Source: Bacillota bacterium
GTDB lineage: Bacteria; Bacillota; Clostridia; Christensenellales; SZUA-584
Reading direction: 5' to 3'
Assembly: GCA_023390815.1 (NCBI GenBank)
Contig: JAEWCC010000049.1
Location: forward strand, 62,001-126,000
Length of the DNA stretch: 64,000 nucleotides
Shown: positions 58,609 to 64,000 of the stretch, piece by piece
How positions within the stretch are numbered: position 1 is the first letter of the stretch
How the letters are laid out: each line of letters opens with the position of its first letter
Program-made: the position numbers and the translations under genes
The notes under the pieces: generated by a model
Databases searched by the model: none
What the model was told of the DNA's origin: nothing
The model's input: the letters and a program-made list of their open reading frames with translations, nothing else

Positions 58609-60321
58609 CTACCACTTGACAATCCGGTAGTAGACGTGGGCGGTCAGCCGGTACACCACCAGATACAGCAGCGCGAACACCACGCACACACCGCCGATAC
58701 ACGCGAGCACCAGTCCCCAGTCGTAAAGCATAAAGGTTTGCAGCATGCGCGCCATGATCTTGGACGCGAACACCATGTGCAATATCGTCATGCCGAGCGG
58801 GATGAAGAACACCCACAGTACCTGCCGGTTGATCGTCGCCTTCACCTGCGCGTCGTCCATACCCACCTTCTGCAATATGGCGAACTGCGCCTTGTCCTCA
58901 TACCCTTCGGATATCTGTTTGAAGTAGATGATCAGTACCGTGACGGCGAGGAACAGAATACCGAAGAACGCGCCGAGGAACAGCAATCCGCCGTACATGC
59001 CATAGCCATCCTGCCGTGCGCCAAACACGTCGCGCGTGGAGATACTTTCCCCGGGAAATGTACGGTCGTATAAATCCCTGACACCGTCCACGAACTTCAG
59101 GCAGTTTTCGTCCGTACCGTCCACATCGAAGCGCATGACATCGTTGAAGTAAACGAGGTGCGGTGTTTCCACCCACACGGCATCCGCGGGGACGAAGTTG
59201 TTGCGTTCAAATTCCTGACCGGCAGGCAATTCGGAAATCAGCTTGCTCTTGTCCGCACTGACGGTGACGTCGTAATCTTTGGCAAGCGCCACAATCCCAT
59301 TGTCAAAATCGCGGATCGCCTGCTCGCCGTGGTCTGCGGTGATCTCGATATCCATGTCGTAAGGATACATGGCCGAGAGCATATTCTCCTGCCCGAGGTA
59401 CAGCGAGAGCGTACCGGACACCGTCACGATCAGCATGGTGGAGAGTATGCAGATCGTCGCAAGCGATTTGGCATTCTGCCGCATGCGCTGGAACATGCCG
59501 CCAATCGCGATGAAGTTGCGCGGTTTGTAATAGAGCTTCTTATTGGCGCGCAGCGCCCGCAATGCGGCAATGCTGCCAGACCGAAACAGGATGTTTGTCG
59601 CGATGATCACCAGAATGGCGAGCAGGAAGAACCAGCTGAGTGCCATGCCCGGCGAAATGATGCTCCACGCGGCATAATACGCGATACCAAGGAAGATGAG
59701 GCCGATAATCGCGAGCGGGATCAGCAGCGGGGAGTCCTTCTCGCCCCGCCGTTCGCTGCTCATCAGCGCGATGGGACTCGATATGCGCACCTGACGCAGA
59801 TTTAGCAGCGAGGTAAAGACGAATATCACAAAGAACAGCACCAGCGTGATGATATATGCAGAAGGTTCGATGGAAAATACGCTGCCCGCAACCGCGCGGA
59901 TCATTTTAAGCAGGACCAGAAACAGCAGCCTGCCAAATACCAGTGCGATGACGGCGCCGAGAAGAACCCCCAGACCCAGGGTAATGAAGTTCTCCCAGAC
60001 GAGTACGCGCCCGATATGGCTCTTATTGAGACCGAGGATACCATAAAGCCCGAACTCCTTCTTGCGACGTCCCACGATAAAGTTGTTGATGTAGACCATA
60101 AAGAAGAACGAGAATACCGCAAAGACGACCATCCCGAAGGCAAACAGCGCGGTGGCGGTTGCACCGGTGGGCACGTTGTTAAGCCCGTCGGAGAACAGCA
60201 GCCCGCCGATGAGCAGGAATACGCCGCTGATGATTGCGGTCGTGAGGATATACGGAAAGAAAATTCGGCGGTTGCGCCGGATGTTGCCCCACGCGAGCTT
60301 TAAGTAAAACGCCTTAGCCAA
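58609..60321 (-). CDS. BceB-type ABC permease (FtsX/MacB fold)
   Basis: 570 residues with about ten helices and a large extracellular domain between helices 7 and 8 (roughly 310-465), the layout of BceB-like permeases that bind peptide antibiotics or lipid II. The start is TTG at 60321, giving LAKAFYLKLAWGNIRRNRRI, the conserved BceB opening; it overlaps the ATPase stop by 8 bases. A longer frame upstream is a shadow of the ATPase gene. It is somewhat shorter than the 640-660 residues of Bacillus BceB because of a smaller extracellular domain. Confidence 0.88.
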   Translation of the reverse strand: MAKAFYLKLAWGNIRRNRRIFFPYILTTAIISGVFLLIGGLLFSDGLNNVPTGATATALFAFGMVVFAVFSFFFMVYINNFIVGRRKKEFGLYGILGLNKSHIGRVLVWENFITLGLGVLLGAVIALVFGRLLFLVLLKMIRAVAGSVFSIEPSAYIITLVLFFVIFVFTSLLNLRQVRISSPIALMSSERRGEKDSPLLIPLAIIGLIFLGIAYYAAWSIISPGMALSWFFLLAILVIIATNILFRSGSIAALRALRANKKLYYKPRNFIAIGGMFQRMRQNAKSLATICILSTMLIVTVSGTLSLYLGQENMLSAMYPYDMDIEITADHGEQAIRDFDNGIVALAKDYDVTVSADKSKLISELPAGQEFERNNFVPADAVWVETPHLVYFNDVMRFDVDGTDENCLKFVDGVRDLYDRTFPGESISTRDVFGARQDGYGMYGGLLFLGAFFGILFLAVTVLIIYFKQISEGYEDKAQFAILQKVGMDDAQVKATINRQVLWVFFIPLGMTILHMVFASKIMARMLQTFMLYDWGLVLACIGGVCVVFALLYLVVYRLTAHVYYRIVKW

Positions 60322-61081
60322 TGTCCGCACCCCCGTCCGACAGCACCGAAAGGTTCGCGACGATGCGCTCAAAGAAGGCGTGGTTGTCGTCGCCGCCGCG
60401 GTAGATCTGCGAGAAGATCTCGCCGTCGCGGATAAACAGCACACGCGAAGCAAAGCTTGCGGCAAAAGCGCTGTGCGTGACCATCAATATGGTTTTGCCG
60501 CCCGCGTTGAGCGAATGGAAATTACCAAGCAAGTTCGCGGACGATTTGGAATCGAGCGCGCCGGTCGGCTCGTCCGCGAGAATCAGCCGCGGGTCGGTGA
60601 TGACGGCACGCGCGACGGCAGCGCGCTGCTTTTCTCCGCCGGATACCTCGTAAGGGAATTTTTTGAGCAGGTGCGAGATGCCTAGCATCTGAGCGATGGG
60701 CTCAATGCGGCGCTCCATCTCGGCAATCGGGGTTTGCGACAGCACGAGCGGCAGCAGGATGTTGTCCTTCAGCGAGAACGTATCGAGCAGGTTGAAATCC
60801 TGAAACACAAATCCGAGGTGCTTACGGCGGAACTCGGACATCTCCTTGTCGCGGATGCTCGAAAAGCTCTTGCCGTCGAGATAGACGTCCCCCTCGGTCG
60901 GGCGATCCAGCGAGGCGATGATGTTGAGCAGCGTCGTTTTGCCGCTGCCCGATGGCCCCATGATCGCGAGGAACTCGCCGTTGTTCACTTCAAAATTGAC
61001 GCGGGAGAGTGCCATGCATTGCTGTATCTTCAGCTTGGTGTAATAAATCTTCTTAACATTGCTTACCTTGAGCAGCTCCAT
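60314..61081 (-). CDS. BceA-type ABC transporter ATP-binding protein
   Basis: 255 residues. Walker A GPSGSGKTTLLNII, Q-loop FVFQDFNLLDTFSLKDNI, signature VSGGEKQRAAVARA and Walker B LILADEPTGALDS with switch MVTHSAF are all intact. It powers the permease encoded next in detoxifying peptide antibiotics and in flux-sensing. About 100 bases separate it from the histidine kinase stop upstream; a second promoter could lie there. Confidence 0.93.
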   Translation of the reverse strand: MELLKVSNVKKIYYTKLKIQQCMALSRVNFEVNNGEFLAIMGPSGSGKTTLLNIIASLDRPTEGDVYLDGKSFSSIRDKEMSEFRRKHLGFVFQDFNLLDTFSLKDNILLPLVLSQTPIAEMERRIEPIAQMLGISHLLKKFPYEVSGGEKQRAAVARAVITDPRLILADEPTGALDSKSSANLLGNFHSLNAGGKTILMVTHSAFAASFASRVLFIRDGEIFSQIYRGGDDNHAFFERIVANLSVLSDGGADIG

Positions 61082-61179
61082 TTGAATCCTCCAAACGTTA
61101 ATGGAGTTATCATATTACGGTTAAAGCCCCGAAACCATCGCGGCGGCTTACAAATCTCCTGCCGAAACGAACATTTTTG

Positions 61180-62169
61180 TCACCTGAAAATATCGGTCCC
61201 GGCGCTCGGGAAGGAAAGAAACACCCGGGTACCGACGCCCACGGTCGAGTCAACACGGATTGCAATGCGCAGCGCATCCGCAGCCTTTTTTGCAAGGTAC
61301 AGGCCGATTCCGGAAGCGCGGTGGTCGAGTCGTCCATTGTATCCCGTATAACCCTTTGTGAATATGCGCGGCAGGTCCTCCGGGCGAATGCCGATGCCGG
61401 TGTCCTCAATCATCAGCGAGCCGTTTTGCATATAAATGCGGATACCGCCCGACTGCGTATATTTTACCGCATTCGAAAGCGCCTGCTCCAGGATGAAGCT
61501 GAGCCACTTTTTGTCGCTGGTCACCGTGTCATCCATGGGGGAGATATCGACGGAGAGTTTTTTGTAGATGAACAGTACGCCGAATTTTTTCACGCTTTCG
61601 TGCACGATATCGCTTAAACGGCAGCGTTCGATGACGAGGTCCGTGGAGATATCCGAGAGTTTCACATAGCGCAGCGCAAGGTCCGCATACTGCTCGATTT
61701 TAAAAAGCTCCTGCCGGATCACACCCGCCGCCGCGTCGTCCCGCTGTGACAGTACGAGTCCGAGTGCCGCGATGGGCGTCTTAATCTGATGCACCCAGAG
61801 CGTATAGTATTCAAGCGAATCGCTGTGCGCGGCGGCAAACCGCTTTTTAATCGTATCGTATGCGCAGCCCAATTCCTGCAGCAGCCGCACGTAATCCGCT
61901 TCAAGTGCGTTACTTGGCTCGGGCAGCTCCCGCGCAGCGCTCAGCAGGGTGGCGGCCAGCGCTTTAAGCGCGCGCAGCCGACGCATAAACCGCGAGCCGT
62001 CGATCAGCAGAATGATCAATAAAAAGAAGCTCAGCAGCACGACGGTGTAGCGGGCATACACCATATCCTGATTTGCGAGGTATTGTACGATAATAACCAG
62101 AAGGACAGCAAGGATATAAAAGATAAGAAGCGGCAGACGGTATTTGAGATATGACAGCAACTTAGTCAT
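61180..62169 (-). CDS. BceS-type intramembrane-sensing histidine kinase
   Basis: 329 residues. Two helices (about 11-30 and 40-57) with only a short outside loop, the mark of BceS kinases which sense through the permease. H-box LWVHQIKTPIAALGL with His127, N-box LEQALSNAVKYT and G-boxes DTGIGI and GIGLYLAKK are complete. It overlaps the response regulator by 8 bases. It should phosphorylate the RR encoded first in the operon. Confidence 0.92.
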   Translation of the reverse strand: MTKLLSYLKYRLPLLIFYILAVLLVIIVQYLANQDMVYARYTVVLLSFFLLIILLIDGSRFMRRLRALKALAATLLSAARELPEPSNALEADYVRLLQELGCAYDTIKKRFAAAHSDSLEYYTLWVHQIKTPIAALGLVLSQRDDAAAGVIRQELFKIEQYADLALRYVKLSDISTDLVIERCRLSDIVHESVKKFGVLFIYKKLSVDISPMDDTVTSDKKWLSFILEQALSNAVKYTQSGGIRIYMQNGSLMIEDTGIGIRPEDLPRIFTKGYTGYNGRLDHRASGIGLYLAKKAADALRIAIRVDSTVGVGTRVFLSFPSAGTDIFR

Positions 62170-62833
62170 GAATGGCGTATCCTTCTCCCTTGTGCGTCAC
62201 GATGCAATCCGTCAGCCCCGCGTCGCCGAGCGTTTTTCTCAGACGGTTGACGTTTACGGTCAGCGTATTGTCGTCCACAAACTCGTCGCTGTCCCAAAGC
62301 GAGAGCATTAACTGTTCCCGGCTGACCACGCTGCCCTTCTTCAGCAGCAGCTGCTGCAGTATGCGCGCCTCATTGCGCGTCAGCTCCGTGCGCACCCCGT
62401 CGCGAATGAGGCAGAGCGCGCCCATATCCAGCGCGGCATTGCGTATGCCAAGCGAGCCGGGCATCTCGTAGTCGTAGGCACGACGCAGCATGGCCTGTAT
62501 TTTGGCGGTCAGCACCTCCATGGATACCGGCTTGGTGATATAATCGTCTCCGCCCATATTCATCGCCATCACGATATCCATGTTGTCGGACCGCGATGAC
62601 AAAAAGATGACCGGCACTTTCGACCGTTTTCGGATCTCGCCGCACCAATAATAGCCGTTAAAGAACGGCAGTGATATGTCCATCAGCACCAGATGCGGTG
62701 CCGTCTTTTCAAACGTACCCATGATGTCTGAAAAATCGTTCGCGGCATGGGCGCTCAGTCCCCAGCGCTCGAGGTTCTGCCGGATCTCGGATGCGATGAC
62801 GGCGTCATCCTCGACAATCAGTATCCTGTACAT
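62162..62833 (-). CDS. BceR-type response regulator (OmpR family)
   Basis: 223 residues. Receiver with acidic pair in IVEDD and phosphoacceptor Asp in LVLMDISLP; winged-helix DNA-binding domain with ELTRNEARILQQLLLKKGSVVSREQL and LTVNVNRLRKTLGDAGL. It is the first gene of the RR/HK/ATPase/permease module and most likely activates the ABC genes on peptide-antibiotic stress. It diverges from a VanR-like regulator over 163 bases. Confidence 0.93.
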   Translation of the reverse strand: MYRILIVEDDAVIASEIRQNLERWGLSAHAANDFSDIMGTFEKTAPHLVLMDISLPFFNGYYWCGEIRKRSKVPVIFLSSRSDNMDIVMAMNMGGDDYITKPVSMEVLTAKIQAMLRRAYDYEMPGSLGIRNAALDMGALCLIRDGVRTELTRNEARILQQLLLKKGSVVSREQLMLSLWDSDEFVDDNTLTVNVNRLRKTLGDAGLTDCIVTHKGEGYAIHD

Positions 62834-62996
62834 ATCAATCCTTTGTCGGCGGATTCGGTTCCCAAAATCAGTATATCACAGCGTTTGGCAGATGGCATTC
62901 AGAAAAACTTAAGATTTTCATAAGAGAAGGGTGCGATATGATTTTGAGTTTCATGATACAATAAGCATGGGCTTTTTTAGCAATGAGGAGATTTTC

Positions 62997-63695
62997 ATGA
63001 CCGCGAACATACTGGTTGTCGACGACGAACAGGCGATTGCTGACCTGATCGAGCTGTATTTGAAAAATGAGGATTACACGGTTTTTAAGTTTTACTGCGG
63101 CCGGGAGGCTTTGGATTGCATCGAAACCGAAAGAGTCGATCTGGCCATTCTGGATGTGATGCTGCCCGATGAAAACGGCTTTGCGATATGCCAGCGCATC
63201 CGTGAGCGGTACAACTTTCCCGTGATCATGCTCACTGCCAAGTCCGAAGAGATCGACAAGATCACCGGTCTGACGCTGGGTGCGGACGATTACATCACCA
63301 AGCCGTTCCGGCCACTCGAGCTGGTGGCACGCGTGAAGGCGCAGCTTCGCCGATTCACGAAATACAACACCACGGAACCTTTAAGGGACGAGAGCGTGCT
63401 CGATTTTTCCGGGCTGGTGCTGAACAGGGATACCCGGGAATGCACGCTGAACGAGAAGCGGCTTGCGCTGACGCCCACAGAGTTCTCGATACTTTGGGTG
63501 CTCGCCGAAAACCGTGGACGCGTGGTCGGTTCGGAAGAGCTTTTTCAGGCGGTGTGGGGAGAAAAATATTTTACCAACAGCAACAATACGGTGATGGTGC
63601 ATATCCGGCATTTGCGGGAAAAGATGCACGATAATGCAGAGAATCCGCGGTACATTAAAACGGTATGGGGGGTTGGCTATAAGCTTGAGAAGTGA
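62997..63695 (+). CDS. VanR-like response regulator (OmpR family)
   Basis: 232 residues. ILVVDDEQAIADLIELYLKN opening, phosphoacceptor D53 in LAILDVMLPDENG, Lys in KPFRPLELVARVKA, and a winged helix TPTEFSILWVLAENRGRVV. Overall likeness is to VanR/YycF-type clostridial regulators. The start at 62997 follows GAGGAG by 6 bases; a longer frame exists upstream but lacks a site. A histidine kinase follows, overlapping by 11 bases. No van resistance genes are in view. Confidence 0.9.
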   Translation: MTANILVVDDEQAIADLIELYLKNEDYTVFKFYCGREALDCIETERVDLAILDVMLPDENGFAICQRIRERYNFPVIMLTAKSEEIDKITGLTLGADDYITKPFRPLELVARVKAQLRRFTKYNTTEPLRDESVLDFSGLVLNRDTRECTLNEKRLALTPTEFSILWVLAENRGRVVGSEELFQAVWGEKYFTNSNNTVMVHIRHLREKMHDNAENPRYIKTVWGVGYKLEK

Positions 63696-64000
63696 AGGAA
63701 ACTTTAAATCCTTACTGATGAGAAGAATGCTCGGGCGCTGCGCCCTTGCGGCGGTGCTGGCTGCGGCGGCTTTAGCCACGTTGGCGCTTCTGGCTTTAAT
63801 AATTGCCCAAAGCATCAACTGGCAGCCCGGTCCGGTTTATTGGTTTTTAACTCAGATCAAGCAAAACTATATTATCGTGCTGGCCGTGCTGTATCTGATC
63901 ATTTTGTTTGCAATCATCTATCACTACTGGGGGAAAACCGCGGATTTGATGGAGGAGATTGTTGAGGCGAGCAAAGCGCTGATCACACCGGTGGATCTGC
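63685..64000 (+). CDS. Sensor histidine kinase, N-terminal part (cut by window edge)
   Basis: About 105 residues are visible. Starting at TTG 63685 (LRSEGNFKSLLMRRMLGRC) or ATG 63718, there are two hydrophobic segments (ALAAVLAAAALATLALLALII and YIIVLAVLYLIILFAIIYHYW) separated by a short outside loop, then EEIVEASKALITPVD, as in VanS-like kinases. The upstream start is preferred because similar kinases overlap their regulator this way. The catalytic part lies beyond the window. Partner of the VanR-like regulator. Confidence 0.75.
   Translation, partial: MRSEGNFKSLLMRRMLGRCALAAVLAAAALATLALLALIIAQSINWQPGPVYWFLTQIKQNYIIVLAVLYLIILFAIIYHYWGKTADLMEEIVEASKALITPVDL

Noticed and set aside
62997..64000. 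Vancomycin resistance cluster
   Set aside because: Only a VanR-like regulator and the beginning of a kinase are visible; no vanH, ligase or vanX genes are present in the window.

Overview
The window looks like chromosomal DNA from an anaerobic, spore-forming-lineage Firmicute (class Clostridia). Evidence: spo0A with its diagnostic C-terminal domain; the mazG-like/yybS/gdpP/rplI/dnaB order typical of Firmicutes; consensus parS sites beside parAB; rubredoxin plus an A-type flavodiiron protein; strong AGGAGG-type ribosome sites; TTGACA-N17-TATAAT-type promoters. Base composition is about half G+C. The mix of single-copy core genes and small accessory operons would suit a gut or anaerobic-digester clostridium such as the Christensenellales, but the genus cannot be fixed from sequence reading alone.

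Layout. 1-4.1 kb: end of dapF, cca, an alpha/beta hydrolase and a membrane-anchored propeller-like protein. 4.1-10.7 kb: an SGNH hydrolase/TetR pair, parA-parB, two perfect parS sites bracketing a small VOC gene, CvpA-like and DUF5711-like proteins, and a lipid kinase. 10.8-11.3 kb: a degenerate ~105-bp repeat array. 11.3-14.1 kb: PHP phosphoesterase, zinc-ribbon protein, DUF1858, rubredoxin and flavodiiron protein. 14.1-17.5 kb: a sodium/solute symporter, and a Crp-type regulator divergent from a DMT transporter. 17.5-20.3 kb: a TetR-controlled flavoprotein operon. 20.4-26.4 kb: zinc-ribbon membrane protein, patatin, two tandem serpin lipoproteins, a DUF2087 protein and a YcaQ-type glycosylase. 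26.5-33.6 kb: the replication/c-di-AMP operon, a second ~105-bp repeat array, and spo0A. 33.6-43.5 kb: Myb-like protein, a putative small RNA, DUF1062, a YtrA-type ABC operon, YhhN, an EAL-HDOD protein, and a TetR/SCP2/M24 cluster. 43.5-56.3 kb: D-aminoacylase, a MoxR/DUF2201-VWA operon, transglutaminase, a flavinylation-motif lipoprotein, RtcB divergent from two WYL regulators, and an SPFH protein. 56.3-64 kb: a structured gene-poor stretch, a pentapeptide protein with a MerR regulator, a complete Bce-type antibiotic-sensing module, and the start of a VanRS-like two-component pair.

The most unusual signal is a ~175-220 bp non-coding element present three times (43.5, 50.9 and 54.9 kb). Each copy lies just downstream of a gene, in one fixed orientation relative to that gene, and is flanked by two copies of a terminator-like hairpin. 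The hairpins match each other within a locus but differ between loci, and only the gene-distal one carries a clear T tract. This is what insertion into, and duplication of, intrinsic terminators would leave behind. Other signals worth checking: the two ~105-bp repeat arrays 20 kb apart; three TetR half-operator pairs at exactly 18-bp spacing; a small Ser/Thr-rich lipoprotein carrying a D-x-x-T-G-A-T flavinylation motif without an FMN-binding domain; tandem serpins with divergent reactive loops; and an apparent one-base deletion at the start of the PHP gene.
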